Shown here in pieces: positions 31,747 to 44,674 of a stretch of DNA of 64,000 bases. The DNA comes from Molossus alvarezi (taxonomy: Eukaryota > Chordata > Mammalia > Chiroptera > Molossidae): positions 107,272,551 to 107,336,550 of the forward strand of contig CM073895.1 in assembly GCA_037176705.1 (NCBI GenBank). The letters are read 5' to 3'. Within the stretch, counting starts at the first letter, position 1. Each line of letters opens with the position of its first letter. Made by a program: the position numbers and the translations under genes. A model generated the notes under the pieces. It made no database searches and was not told the origin of the DNA. It saw only the letters and a list, made by a program, of their open reading frames with translations.

Positions 31747-34700
31747 ATGGGAATAAATAAGTACATATCAATAATCACCTTCAACGTAAATGGATTGAAT
31801 GCTCCCATAAAAAGACACAGAGTAGCTGATTGGATAAGAAAGCATGACCCATCTATATGTTGTTTACAAGAGACCCACCTCTCAACAAAAGACTCACATA
31901 GGTTGAAAGTGAAGGGATGGAAAAAAATTTTCCAAGCAAATGGAAAGCAAAAAAAAGCTGGGGTAGCAATTCTCATATCTGATAAAATAGATTTCAAAAT
32001 GAAGACCATAACTAGAGACAAAGACGGCCACTACATAATATTGAAAGGATCTATCCAACAGGAAGATATAACCTTGATAAACATATATGCATCCAATATA
32101 GGAGCACCAAAATATATTAAAAATCTTCTGGAGGACTTCCAAGGAGAAATTGACAACAATACAAACATAGCAGGGGACTTCAACACCCCGTTGACAGCAC
32201 TGGATAGATCCTCTAGGCAAAAAATTAGCAAGGAAACACAGACTCTAAATGAAGCACTAGACCAAATGGATTTAATAGATATCTACAGAGAATTACACCC
32301 CAAAACTACAGAATACACATTCTTCTCAAGTGCACATGGGACATTCTCAAAGATAGACCACATGATAGGACACAAACTAAATCTCTACAAGTTCAAGAAG
32401 ATTGAAATCATATCAAGCATCTTCTCAGATCACAATGGCATGAAACTAGTAATCAATTGCAACAAGAACATGCAAAGACATTTCAACACATGGAGGCTAA
32501 ATAGCATGTTATTAAACAATGAATGGGTCACCGACGAGATCAAGGAAGAAATTAAAAACTTCCTGGAAACCAATGAAAATGAATACACAACAACACAAAA
32601 TCTATGGGATGCAGCGAAAGCAGTTCTGAGAGGGAAGTTCATAGCACTGCAGGCCTACCTCAAAAAACAAGAAAAATTTCTAATTGACTGTCTAACCTCA
32701 CAACTTAAAGAATTAGAAAGCAAGCAAAAAGAAAACCCCAGAGCAAGTAGAAGGAAGGAAATAGTAAAGATCAGAGCAGAAATAAATGACATAGAGAACA
32801 AAAAACAATTCAAAGGATCAATGAAACAAAGAGCTGGTTTTTCGAAAAGATAAACAAGATTGAAGGACCCTTAGCTAGACTCACCAAGAAACAAAGAGAG
32901 AGAACCCAAATACACAAAATCAGAAATGAAAGAAGAGAAGTAACAACCAACTCCACAGAAATACAAAAGATCGTTAACAACTACTATGAACAATTATATG
33001 GCAACAAATTCGACAATCTAAGCGAAATGGACAAATTTCTAGAAACACACAGTCTCCCAAAACTATTCCCAGAAGAGATAGAAAACTTGAACAAACTAAT
33101 AACAACTAAGGAAATTGAAGAGGTAATTAAGACTCTCCCAGCAAACAAAAGCCCAGGCCCAGATGGCTTCACGGGGGAGTTTTACCAAACATTCAAAAAA
33201 GAACTAACACCCATTCTCCTCAAACTATTTCAAAAAATTCAAGAAGAAGGAAGACTTCCAAACACGTTCTATGAGGCCAGCATAATTCTAATTCCCAAAC
33301 CAGAAAAAGACACTACGAAGAAAGAAAACTACAGGCCAATATCCCTGATGAACATAGACGCCAAAATCCTGAACAAAATATTAGCAAACGGATCCAGAAA
33401 TACATCAAAAAAATTATTCACCATGACCAAGTGGGATTCATTCCAGGGATGCAAGGCTGGTACAATATTCGCAAATCAATAAACGTGATACACCACATCA
33501 ACAAAATGAAGAATAAAAACCACATGATCATATCAATGGATGCAGAAAAAGCATTCAACAAAATCCAGCATCCATTTCTGATAAAACGCTCAGCAATGTA
33601 GGAAGAGAGGGATCATATCTCGACATAATAAAGGCCATATATGAAAGACCTACAGCCAACATCATACTCAATGGACAGAAACTAAAAACATTTCCATTAA
33701 GAACAGGAACAAGACAGGGATGTCCACTCTCGCCACTCTTATTTAACATTGTACTGGAAGTCTTAGCCACAGCAATCAGACATGAAGAAAAAATAAAAGG
33801 GATCCACATTGGAAAGGAGGAAGTGAAACTGTCATTATTTGCAGATGACATGATATTGTACATAGAAAACCCTAAAGACTCCATCAAAAATCTATTAGAC
33901 TTAATAAATGAATTTGGCAAAGTAGCAGGATACAAAATTAACGTCAAGAAATCGACGGCATTCTTGTACATCAATGATGAACTCACAGAAAGAGAAACTG
34001 AAAAAACAATCCCATTTACCATTGCGCAAAAAAAATTATGATACCTAGGAATATACTTAACCAAAGAAGTAAAGGACCTATTTGCAGAAAACTACAGGTC
34101 ATTGAAAAAAGAAATACAGGAAGATATAAAAAAGTGGAAGCACATACCCTGTTCATGGATTGGAAGAATTAACATCATTAAAATGTCCATACTACCCAAA
34201 GCAATCTATAGATTCAATGCAATCCCCATCAAAATACCAACGACATATTTTATAGAACTAGAACAAATACTTTAAAAGTTCATATGGAACCAAAAAAGAC
34301 CCCGAATAGCCACAGCAATCTTGAAAAAGAAGAACAAAGTAGGTGGGATCACAATACCAGATATCAGGTTATACTACAGAGCGACTGTAACCAAAACAGC
34401 CTGGTACTGGCACAAGAACAGGCATATAGACCAGTGGAACAGAAATGAAAACCCAGAAATTGACCCAAGACAATACGCTCAATTAATATTTGACAAAAGT
34501 GGCAAGAGCATACAGTGGAGTAAAGACAGCCTCTTTAATAAATGGTGTTGGGAAAATTGGACAGCTACATGCAAAAAAAATGAAACTAGACCATCAACTT
34601 ACACCATACACAAAAATAAACTCAAAATGGATAAAAGACTTAAATGTGACCCGTGAATCCATAAAAATTCTAGAAGAAAATGTAGGCAACAAAATTTCGG

Positions 34701-35569
34701 ACATCATTCGGAGCAGAATTTTCACTGATACATCACCTAAGGCAATAGAAATAAAGGAGAAAATGAACACATGGGACTACATCAAACTAAAAAGCTTCTG
34801 CACAGCAAAAGAAACAATCATCAAAATGGAAAGGCAACCCACTGTATGGGAGAACATCATTGCCAATGATGTCTCAGATAAGGGGTTAATTTCCAATATA
34901 TATAGAGTGCTCCTACAATTCCACAAAAGGAAGACAAAGAACCCAATTAAAAAATGGGCAGAGGAGCTGAATAGACACCTCTCCAAACAGGACATACAAA
35001 TGGCCAAGAGACATATGAAGAAATGCTCAACATCACTAATCATCAGAGAGATGCAAATCAAAACAACAATGAGGTATCACCTCACACCTGTCAGAATGGC
35101 CGCCATCAACAAATCATCAAACAACAAGTGTTGGCGAGGGTGTGGAGAAAAGGGGACTCTAATACACTCCTGGTGGGAATGAAGACTGGTGTAGCCGCTA
35201 TGGAAAACAATATGGTGCTACCTCAAAAAATTAAAAATTGAACTTCCATTTGACCCAGTGATCCCACTGCTGGTAATATACCCTAAGAAGCCTGAAACAC
35301 GAATCAGGAAGAATATATGTACCCCCATGTTCATAGCAGCACTATTTACAATAGCTAAGATCTGGAAACAGCCCAAGTGTCCACCAGTAGACGAATGGAT
35401 CAAAAAGCTGTGGTACATATACACAATGGAGTACTATGCAGCGGTAAGAAAGAAAGATCTCTTATCCTTTGAGACGACATGGAGGGACCTGGAAAGTATT
35501 ATCCTAAGTGAAAGAAGCCAAGCAAAAAAAGACAAATACCACATGATCTCACTTATATACGGAATATAA
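31747..35569 (+). pseudogene. L1 C ORF2 (endonuclease-reverse transcriptase), lightly broken
   Basis: ATG at 31747. The first 368 codons are open and contain a complete-looking endonuclease: FNVNGLN (Asn), CLQETH (Glu), GDFNTPL (Asp) and SDHNGM (Asp-His). Single-base losses follow near 32805 (A-run), 33388 and 33590, shifting the frame through the RT fingers ([18 protein letters not shown]) and palm. FADD is at 33838-33849. Stops occur at 34039-34041 (TGA) and 34273-34275 (TAA), a shift in an A-run near 34575, then TGA at about 35180 and TAG shortly after. The C-terminal [11 protein letters not shown]...HSWWE Cys/His cluster has lost its last Cys. Full-length ORF2p would be about 1,270 residues; this copy could at most give a free endonuclease fragment. 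Confidence 0.9.
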
Positions 35570-35642
35570 TGAACATAACAGTCTGAGGAATACAGTAGAC
35601 CCAGACACATGGAAGTAGGGCACAGACTGACATCCCTCAGAA

Positions 35643-35772
35643 GAGGGGATGGGGGGTGGGGGGGTGGGAAGAGAGAAACCACAGAACTTATATGCATGTA
35701 TGCATGACGAATGGACATGGACAACTAAGCCGGGGATTGGGTGGAGGGGGGGTAGGGTGGGGGGTGCCAACG
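35643..35772 (+). other. G-rich tract in the L1 C 3' UTR (possible G-quadruplex)
   Basis: Runs such as GGGGATGGGGGGTGGGGGGGTGGG and, 50 bp later, a second cluster with GGGG-rich runs. G-rich 3' UTR tracts are a conserved trait of mammalian L1s. Confidence 0.65.
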
Positions 35773-35851
35773 GGGTAAAAAGGTAAAATATCTGTAACAA
35801 AAAATAAATAAGTCATAAAAAAATAAATAAATAAAAAATAAATGAGTTTGG

Positions 35852-37497
35852 CAAAGTAGCAGGATACAAAATTAATGTCAAGAAATTGATGGCATTCTTA
35901 TACAAAAATGATGAACTCACAGAAAGAGAAACTAAAAAAACAATCAAATTTACCATCGCAGCAAAAAAAACTAAGATACCTAGAAATAAACTTAACCAAA
36001 GAAATAAAGGACCTATTCGAAGAAAACTACAGGTCATTGAAAAAAGAAATAGAGGAAAATATGAAAAAGTGGAGGCACATACCTTGTTCATGGATTGGAA
36101 GAATCAACATCATTAAAATGTCCATATTACCCAAAGTGATCAATTGAGTCAATGCCATCCCCATAAAAATATCATCATACTTCACAGAACTAGAACAAAT
36201 ACTTCAAAAGTTCACATGGAACCAGAAAGACCTTGAATTGCCACAGCAATCGTAAAAGAAAGAACAAAGTTGCAGGGATCACATTACCAGATTTCAGGTT
36301 ACACTATAAAGCCACTGTAATCAAAACAGCCTTGTACTGGCACAAAAACAGACATATAGTCCAGTGGACCAGAACAGAGAACCCAGAAATGGACCCAAGG
36401 CAATATGCTCAATTAATATTTGACTTGGTGACAAGAGCATGCAGTGGAGTAAAGACAGCCACTTTAATAAATGATGTTAAGAAAATTGGACAGCTACATG
36501 CAAAAAAATGAAACTAGACCATCAACTTGAACAGTACACAAGAATAAACTCAAAATGGATAAAAGACTTAAATGTGACTCATGAATCCATAAAAATTTTA
36601 GAAGAAAATGCAGGCTACAAAATTTCAGACATCATACGCTGCAGAATTTTCACTGATACATCACCTAAGGCAATAGAAACAAAGGAGAAAATGAACACAT
36701 GGCACTACATCAAACTCAAAAGCTTCTGCACAGCGAAAGATACAATGATCAAAACGGAAAGGCTACCCACTGTATGGGAGAGCATAATTGCCAATGATAT
36801 ATCAGATAAGGGGTTAATTTCCAATACATATAGAGTGCTCATACAACTCCACAAAAGGAAGACAAAGAATCCAATTAAAAAATGGGCAGAGGAACTAAAT
36901 AGACACCTCTCCAAACAGGACATACAAATGGCTAAGAGACATATGAAGAAATGTTCATCATCACTAATCATCAGAGAGATGCAAATTAAAACAACAATGA
37001 GGTATCACCTCACACCTGTCAGAATGGCCGCCATCAACAAATCATCAAACAACAAGTGTTGGCGAGTGTGTGGAGAAAGGGGGACTCTAGTACACTGTTG
37101 GTGGGAATGCAGACTGGTGCAGCCACTATGGAAAACAATATAGTGTTACCTCAAAAAATTAAAAATTGATCTCCCATTTGACCCAGTGATCCCACTTCTA
37201 GGAATATACCCTAAGAAGCATAAAACACCAATCAGAAAGAATGTATGTACCCCCATCTTTGTAGCAGCACTATTTACAATAGCTAAGATCTGGAAACAGC
37301 CCAAGTGCCCATCAGTAGACGAATGGATCAAAAAGCTGTGGTACATATACACAATGGAGTACTACGCAGCGGTAAGAAAGAAAGATCTCTTATCCTTTGA
37401 GACTACATGGAGGGACCTGGAAAGTATCATCCTAAGTGAAACAAGCCAAACAGAGAAAGACAAATTTCATATGATCTCACTGATTTGTGGAATATAA
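35852..37497 (+). pseudogene. L1 B ORF2, 3' half, broken
   Basis: Continues from the interrupted copy: thumb region, then open blocks 36508-37143 and 37186-37497 with [58 protein letters not shown] (Cys-rich end; the second G position is changed) and [17 protein letters not shown] stop at about 37143 separates the last two blocks. Confidence 0.8.
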
Positions 37498-37739
37498 TGA
37501 ACATAACAGTTTGAGGACAATCCCCTAAGGAGTGGGGTGGTGGGAGAGAGATGATCCACAGAACTTATATGCATGTATGCATGAACAGTGGACATGGACA
37601 ACAATCTGGGGAAGGGACAGGGAGGGAAGGGGGAGGGGGGAATCAGTGGGGGAAAAAAGGAGAATCATTTGTAACAAAAATTAATCAATAAAAAAAATGA
37701 ATAAAAATAAAAAATTAAAAAAAATGAAAATAAAAAAAA

Positions 37740-38605
37740 AAAAAATGGGCAGAGGAACTAAATAGACACCTCTCCAAACTGGACATTCAAATGGCTAAGA
37801 AACATATGAAGAAATGCTCATCATCACTAATCATCAGAGAGATGCAAATCAAAACAACAATGAGGTATCACCTCACACCTGTCAGAATGGCCGCCATCAA
37901 CAAATCATCAAACAACAAGTGTTGGCGTGGGTGTGGAGAAAAGGGGACTCTAGTACACTGCTGGTGGGAATGCAGACTGGTTCAGCCACTATGGAAAACA
38001 ATATGGTGTCACCTCAAAAAATTAAAAATTGATCTTCCATTTGACCCAGTGATCCCACTTCTAGGAATATACCCTAAGAAGCATAAAACACCAATCAGAA
38101 AGAATATATGTACCCCCATGTTTGTAGCAGCACTATTTACAATAGCTAAGATCTGGAAACAGCCCAAGTGCCCATCAGTAGATGAATGGATCAAAAAGCT
38201 GTGGTACATATACACAATGGAGTACTATACAGCGGTAAGAAAGAAAGATCTCTTATCCTTTGAGACTACATGGAGGGACCTTGAAAGTATCATCCTAAGT
38301 GAAACAAGCCAAACAGAGAAAGACAAGTTTCATATGATCTCACTTATTTGTAGAATATAATGAATATAACAGTTTGAGGAATGGGGTAGTCCCAGAGACG
38401 CGGAAGCGGGGTACAGACTGACAATCCCCTAAGGAGTGGGGAGGTGGGGGAGGGATGAACCACAGAACTTATACGCATGCATGCATGAACAGTGGACATG
38501 GACAACAATCTGGGGAAGGGGCAGGGAGGGGAGGGAGAGTGGGGAATCATTGGGGGGGAAAACGAGAATCATCTGTAACAAAAATTAATCATTAAAATAT
38601 AAATA
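37740..38605 (+). mobile_element. L1 element D, 3' end with open ORF2 C-terminus
   Basis: 5'-truncated L1 beginning AAAATGGGCAGAGGAAC directly at the A-tail of L1 B. It has a 3' UTR of the ACAATCTGGGGAAGGGG type and a tail of AT-rich repeats. No clear duplication can be read because both borders are A-rich. Confidence 0.85.
37746..38360 (+). pseudogene. L1 D ORF2 C-terminal segment, open but truncated
   Basis: About 200 codons remain open to the natural ORF2 stop. They contain [18 protein letters not shown], the zinc-knuckle-like [18 protein letters not shown] and [16 protein letters not shown]. It has no start or catalytic domain, so it is an inactive remnant, but its lack of stops suggests it is among the youngest inserts here. 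Confidence 0.8.
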
Positions 38606-38611
38606 AATAAA

Positions 38612-38978
38612 TAAGAAAGATCTCTTATCCTTTGAGACAACATGGAGGGACCTGGAGAATATTATCCTAAGCAAAACTAGCCAAGCAGAGAAAGACAAAT
38701 ATCACATGATCTCACTTATTTGTAGTATATAATAAACATAACATTCTGAGGAACAGGGTAGTCTCAGAGACATGGAATTGGGGTACAGACTGACAATCCC
38801 CAGAGGAGGGGGTGGTGGGGCAGAGATAAACCACAGAACTTATACTCATGTATGTATGAACAATGGACATGGACATCAAAGGTGGGGACAGAGTCGGAAG
38901 GGTGGGTGAGGGGGAAGTCAATGTGGGAAAAAGGAGACACATTTGTAAATAAAATAGATTTAAAAAAATTTTTAGCTT
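38612..38978 (+). mobile_element. L1 element E, 3' end
   Basis: Starts AAGAAAGATCTCTTATCC in the last ORF2 codons. Its 3' UTR differs from the neighbours (ATCAAAGGTGGGGACAGAGTCGG and CATTTGTAAATAAAATAG), so it is a separate, probably older, subfamily. Confidence 0.8.
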
Positions 38979-41900
38979 CAATACAGAACTAAGAAAAAAT
39001 AGATTCTCTATGTTTTCATAGCCTCTTCTAGTTTTTCCAATGCATCATCACCATTTTTCCTCCTTACACTCAACACAAACTTGAACACATCAGTAGCTGA
39101 ATTCTGACATTTAAGCCCCTACCAAACATCATTTCAACCTTGCACTATCTTCAATCTTTTAAAACACCTGTTCTGCAGTCAGCTACTGAAGCTCATTCAA
39201 CTGTAACATGCATCACCAGCCCCAGACCTTCTTTGTCTGTTCCCTGGTTGGACCCTTGCAGTTAGGTAGCCCCGGCTGGCTCCGGGTTCTGCTTGGCCCA
39301 TGCGTGGCTTCATTCAGGTGTTTGGCCACTGAACAACTCCAAGAGCGGTGGTCACCTGCTCCATCCAGGGCCCAACCCCACACCCAGAGCATTGCATGAC
39401 CCTAGATTGAGCCCCACCTATTAATCAAAGTGGAAACAGAAGACCCCTCCCCTCCCGAATCATGGTTCCTGTGTGAGGGAGCCTCTCACTGGGCCAGTTC
39501 GGCCATGGTTCTTTGCCACGCAGCATGGCTGGGCCCAGGTGGCCATGCCTAACAGTTCCCGCCACCCTAATTATCTTTAGTGTAGGAAATGACTAAAAAA
39601 TAATTAAAATATTGGTATTTTATTATTTGGGAAATGATAAGGGAATACTAAACCCATCTAGTTTATAAATCCACATTATTGAACCCACCTATCTTTCTTC
39701 CTCATTTAGTTTTATAACTAGATCTGAACTTCAACTTGTAAAAGTGACATATATGAAGCCCACCAACATGTTATTTCCTATAGACAGGAGACAGCAAGTA
39801 TTCACTTTGCCTGTCAAGAAATGTCCATAAGGGTTGTCTAAATGTGGATGTAAGTAATAAATAAGCAGGCATTGACTTCTGTTGAGATCAATATCAAAAT
39901 TTGTTGACCCAAAAAAGTTAAAATTGACCGAAGAGTGGAACAATAAATCTTGTTATTGACTCGAACGCAGAAGTCAATATATGCATTATTATAAACCTTT
40001 TTCTTTTAGGATAGATGATAGGGGTAAAGTCCTTTTTGAGACCTTACATGTAACAGCCCCATGCTGTTTATATCAGGGTGGTGGCCGGGAGAGGCTCCTG
40101 GGCTTACTGAAGTCATGCTCATTCACATGACATCAGCAACATTCCCAGATCACTGTTTATGATGTCAGCCACTCTTTGCCCTGTGTTCCAGGTCCTCTTA
40201 TCCTGATTAATTTCCTGTTTAAATATGGAATGCCCAAATTTTTAAGATAAAATTTTGTTGGAAAAAAAAGCAGAAAAGACACTTAGAATTTTATCTCTTG
40301 AGTGTAGTTTGGGTGCTTTCCATATCTCTGAATACCACTCCAATGCATGCGTGTGCACAACCACGATTTTGTGTACACAAACATGTTCTTGTGCTTTGGG
40401 CAAGGAAAACCTTCCAGTTTGCCCATTGCCAATATGACTGTTCTTCAAGTAAGATATCATATTTACTAGATAATCTTTATAGCATACCAAAATTAAGACA
40501 GTTTCTAAATGCATATTTAAAATCAAATTTTTGTTTTTTTTAAAAAAAACCCACAAAATACATGCAAGCTGGGTATTACTAGGTAAGTTTTGAATTTTTC
40601 TATTCACCACCAACTGTCCACTCACACATAAGCCACACAGAGATTTTATTGTACCTTGGCAGAGAGAAGTGAAAATAAAAAACAATTTTCCGTTGTTGCA
40701 AATAGCTCTCATGTTGATAAGAAATCAAACTCTATATATCCAAGCTGAGCAGAGCATGCTAGGGTACACTAAGTGTCAGTTTGTCCAGCAGCTTTGCCTG
40801 AAATGAGGCCTGTGCACAGGGACCATGATTGTGTGAAATCTTGCAGGAATATACAGCTAGGACCTTAATGTTTCCAATTAACAACTCAAAACTCCTCATG
40901 CGATGTGAAACCACCTCATATCTCCATCCCTACATTAGTGCTTTCAACAAAGGGAAACACACACATTTCTTTCCTTTCAGATAACCTTCCAAAAGATGGT
41001 ACTTTATAAGGAATATCCAAATCCATCAGTGCTCTGAAATCTGCAAGCTGTGGATAATGAACATGAGAGAGGCCCTCAATGTCTCATTCCCCATGTGTCT
41101 CCAGTGGCTCAGTACAACCCCACTGTGCCTCCTGGCTGGAGAAAGTGCCATACTGCCCATTTCCTTCTCTAGCCATATGTCCTTGCATCTATGAATTTAG
41201 ATTTTAATGAATAAACTGCATTTACACCTCCCTGTGAATTTGCCATCAGCATCAAGTTTCTGCCTAAAGCCTTCACTAATTTTGAGAACAAGTCTGTCTT
41301 AAATAGCACCATTTGGTTGATCTATACAAATCCACAGAACAACTCTTAATTCTTTGGAAGCACCTGAGACATCTCTGCACTAAATGACTAGTCTTCCTGG
41401 CTGTCTATTGGTTGTAAGCAATTTGCAATGAATTGTAACTCAAGACCCACCACTAATTAGGTAGCAATAATTCCAATACCACAAAATATGTGACAAAATA
41501 TTTCCTAGCCAAAGATACTGATCAATTGAATTAAGTTTTAGAATCTGTGGTCTTTAGTGAGAAGTAAATTGTTCTGCAATGAGAACATACTCAAATGGTA
41601 CTGAAGAGCCATCTAATCATGTAACAGTACATTGATAATACTATTACAGAAAACACCCAGGATCTCACACTTTCACCCTCAATGCGAGAGAGTACACCAG
41701 CCGTGTATGTAGTTAGGGCCTAGCTCTGAGCTGCCTACTGCCCCACAAAAACTGCTTTTAATCTAACCAACCCTGTTATACAAACTCCATCTATCTTTGT
41801 TAGGCCATACATTTTCTACAAAAATTTAAAAAATTCAGTTTGGATCCTGACTATGTGTGATTATTGCTACAATAGGCAACCTTGTCCTTTGCCTCATACA

Positions 41901-42940
41901 TATTCTGTACATAAAGATATGAAGAAGACAATCTAAACCCGTGGTCTCCTCACAATGACTGGTGCCACGCAGGTGTTCTCACTTGTTCTCCTGTTCAGCT
42001 GGTCAAAGTCTGTCATGGGTGCTTGTTGGTAGAGTTTCCACCTTGGAACCAGAGATGGGCAGGGTTGTACCCACAGATAGATATGAGGCATTGTCTTAGA
42101 TATGGGATCATTTGGAGAGGAGACAACAGCAACAACATTTTTTTAAGTTGAAAACAAATAAACCATGGTAAAGGAGTTTGAAAAAAATAACCTGCATCAT
42201 GACCTGGCAGCAGAGAAAGCTAAAGTCTGACATCGATGCCATGTATACTGTAGACCCCTCATGGATCAGCCATAACGAACAAGGGACAGAGGGAGGGCGA
42301 CTCCATAAAGAAGTCTTATGACCTATTTAGTTCAGCCGATGCCCAATTGTTCTAGAGTAAAACGAGGTACAAAAAAAAAAATCATGTCAGTACTCAGAGT
42401 ACACTTTAGACTATTCCCTGCTATACTGTGTTGAATAGAGAAAATGGGAGCTAACTTACATTAGTAATGAAAGCTGATTTATTAAGTAAATGATGATATA
42501 CCAATTAATGGGTATGATACTCAGCTATTAAGATTAATTATGAAAATAAAAATATGTCATCAGGGAAATGCATTTGCAATATACTGATGAACAAAATTTA
42601 AAACCAAGTTGGAAAGCTACATATACACATAAAATAGTTCATTTTTTGTTAAAACAAGAAAAGAGGGAATACATGTCCCCTGTACCTATATACACATAAA
42701 TCTACAAAGCATATGCGTACACAGACACAATCTAAAGAGTTACAATGGTTACAAGTAAGGAAAGGTCTCTCATTCTTTATTTTTCAATAAAGGAGTTGCT
42801 ACAATCAACCAGTAAAGTAATACAACTATCTCCACTAAAATGTTAAGTGAGAAATCCTAATTGTGGTCATCTAAGTAAATAAAAGTGCCAGCCTGCACAG
42901 ATATAGATACTTTTAGCCTCTTTCTATGTTGGCAAAAAAA
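38979..42940. other. Long unassigned stretch (gene-free, few recognised repeats)
   Basis: About 4 kb in which I recognise no exon-like frame, SINE or L1. 39200-39560 is GC-richer without a known match. A 156-codon minus frame at 40242-40712 has no motifs and many K/F runs typical of AT-rich noise. It could be unique DNA or repeats too old to see by eye. Confidence 0.5.
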
Positions 42941-42944
42941 GGGG

Positions 42945-43335
42945 GAACAACCAAGAGACTCTTAGTGATGCCACAGAAGTGATGCTGTGAAAATTATGTA
43001 GCCAAATCATAAAAGACACTGAATCTTCCACCTTGTTCTCTACTGGATCACCCACCTGGCAGAAAGTCCGCAGCTATATGTGAGGTCACTCAAGCAGCCC
43101 TACACAAAGGTCAGCACGGAAAGACTGGGGCCTTCTCTAACAGCCAGAGAGCACCAGAGGCTCCAGAAGCAGCCAGCTGAGTGAGCTGCTTTGGAAGCAG
43201 GCCCCCAGCCCAGCCCGCATGTTCCCTGCAGCCATGAGTGGGACCAACCCCACTGAGCTTCTCCCAGACTCCTCATGCTCAGAAACTGTGAGACAGCACT
43301 TGTTGATTTAAACCACTACAAAAATTGTGCAGACT
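42945..43335 (+). mobile_element. Possible MLT1-type (MaLR) LTR relic
   Basis: ACTGGGGCCTTCTCTAACAGCC, GTGAGCTGCTTTGGAAGCAG, CTTCTCCCAGACTCCT, GAAACTGTGAGACA and TTGATTTAAACCACTA run in the order seen at the 3' ends of old MaLR-type LTRs. Diverged. Confidence 0.45.
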
Positions 43336-43481
43336 CATGTAATAGAACAATTGAAAAATACTTATTTGATAATATACACATGTATATATATTTATATATG
43401 CAAGTTTAACTTCAATAGTATCAAAATATATGATTATCGAGCAATTCATATAGTATGGTTCAACTTTTATTTTAAAAAAGT

Positions 43482-43722
43482 CCTGGCTGGTTTGGCTCAG
43501 TGATTAGAGCATTGGCCTGCAGTCTGAACAGACCCAGGTTTAATTCCCACAGTTTGTCCCCAGCCCTGGTTGGGTCGTGTGGGTGGCAACCACTCAATGT
43601 GTCCCTTTCACTTGGATGTTTCTTTCCCTTTCTCTCTCTCTCTCTCCTTCCCACCCTCCCTCCTTCCCTCCTACTTTATCTCAACAAAATATCAAAAAAT
43701 GTCCTCGAGTAAGGATTAAAAA
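43482..43722 (+). mobile_element. tRNA-derived SINE, near full length (long-bodied type)
   Basis: CCTGGCTGGTTTGGCTCAGTGATTAGAGCATTGG, a GGTTTAATTCCCACAG B-box-like region, CCCAGCCCTGGTTGGGTCGTGTGGGTGG, TGTGTCCCTTTCACTTGGATG, a CT-rich block and ATGTCCTCGAGTAAGGATTAAAAAA. It is the best full-length reference for this SINE type in the window. Confidence 0.9.
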
Positions 43723-43731
43723 ATAATTTCC

Positions 43732-44098
43732 TCAGCCATATAAGAAAGAAGGAAATCTTACCCTTTGAGACAGTATGGATGGCCCTGGAGAGTATTATGT
43801 TATGTGAAATAAGCCATTCAGAGAAAGACAAGTACCATATGATTTCACATATAAGTGGAATCTAATCAACAATGAAATGGAGATTCAAAAAATCTAAAAT
43901 CATCTATTTCTGTGTGTATCTTTAAGTACAGAGTGAAATGCCAAATGACCCATACCAAACTACCATTGTTGGTTACTTTGGCAATGTGGGAAAGGAAAGA
44001 TTATAATTTTTTCTTACTATAAGTGAATACTATTTGTGTCATATAAACAGGATGTGCTACTTTTACAATTTTTAAAAATGAAATAAAGTCAAGAAGAT
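43732..44098 (+). mobile_element. Ancient L1 3' end
   Basis: AAGAAGGAAATCTTACCCTTTGAGACAGTATGGATGGCCC, AGAGAAAGACAAGTACCATATGATTTCAC and a non-bat-type 3' UTR ending AAAAATGAAATAAAGTC indicate an older mammalian L1 lineage than the G-rich-UTR copies. Confidence 0.65.
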
Positions 44099-44144
44099 GA
44101 AACCAATAACTTTATGTGAGTACTAGGGTTTTAAAATCCTAGTT

Positions 44145-44662
44145 CGGTATTCCAAGAAGTGGGATCACTGGGTCAAATGGCAGTTCAATTTTTAATATTT
44201 TGAGAAAACACCATATTGTTTTCCACAGTGGCTGCACCAGTCTGCATTCCACCAGCAGCATGCTAGGGTACTCTTTTCTCCATATCTGTGCCAGAATTTC
44301 TTTTTTGAGGGTTTGTTGATAGTCACCATTCTGGCAGGTGTAAGGTAATATCTCACAGTCATTTTAATCTGCACCTCTCTGATGATTAGAGATGAGCATT
44401 TTTATATGTCTCCTGACCATTTGTATGTGCTATTTGGAGAAGTTTCTATTTAGGTTCTCTGCCCTTTTTTAATTGGATTGTTTGTCTTCTTTTTGTTGAG
44501 CTGTATGAGTATGCCATATATTTTGGATACTAACTCCTTATCTGATGTATAGCTGGCAAATGTGTTCTCCCAGAGAATGGGTTCCCTTTTCATTTTGATG
44601 CTGGTTTCCTTTGCTGTGTAGAAGCTTTTAAGTTTGATGTAATTCTATTTATTAAAGGTGGT
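44145..44662 (-). mobile_element. L1 ORF2 C-terminal fragment
   Basis: Minus-strand ORF2 sequence from the [22 protein letters not shown] Cys-rich end to the [12 protein letters not shown] region, without a 3' UTR; broken by stops. Confidence 0.8.
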
Positions 44663-44674
44663 GTTTTTTTCCTG

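Larger units (their letters stand above)
30000..35836 (+). mobile_element. L1 element C, full length, with 15-bp target-site duplication
   Basis: About 5.84 kb, inserted into L1 B. AATAAATGAGTTTGG lies at 29985-29999 and 35837-35851. From 5' to 3': an 820-bp GC-rich 5' UTR beginning AAAAGGCGGCGGAGTGAACGG, intact ORF1 (30820-31701), a 45-bp spacer, ORF2 (31747-35569) and a G-rich 3' UTR with an A-rich tail containing ATAAATAAATAAA. ORF1 is uninterrupted, while ORF2 carries several single-base deletions and nonsense changes. It must be younger than B, in which it sits. Confidence 0.95.
28976..37738 (+). mobile_element. L1 element B, 5'-truncated, split by full-length L1 C
   Basis: Starts in ORF2 before the RT domain (GAGAGAACCCAAATACAC) and reads to 29999. 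It resumes at 35852 after the insertion and continues through the ORF2 end (37497) to a 3' UTR and very A-rich tail. The 3' UTR is of the ACAATCTGGGGAAGGG type with a GAATCATTTGTAACA end. Both halves join at the same codon region ([16 protein letters not shown]), proving one element was interrupted. Confidence 0.85.

Noticed and set aside
30820..35569. Autonomously active L1 (copy C)
   Set aside because: ORF1 is intact, but ORF2 has several frameshifts and stops, so it cannot supply reverse transcriptase in cis.
40242..40712. 156-codon minus-strand frame
   Set aside because: Low-complexity, AT-rich, with no motif and no flanking exon signals; most likely chance.
43482..43560. tRNA gene
   Set aside because: The A/B-box-like sequences are the heads of tRNA-derived SINEs, with SINE bodies and A-rich tails; no cloverleaf with a proper anticodon arm is supported.
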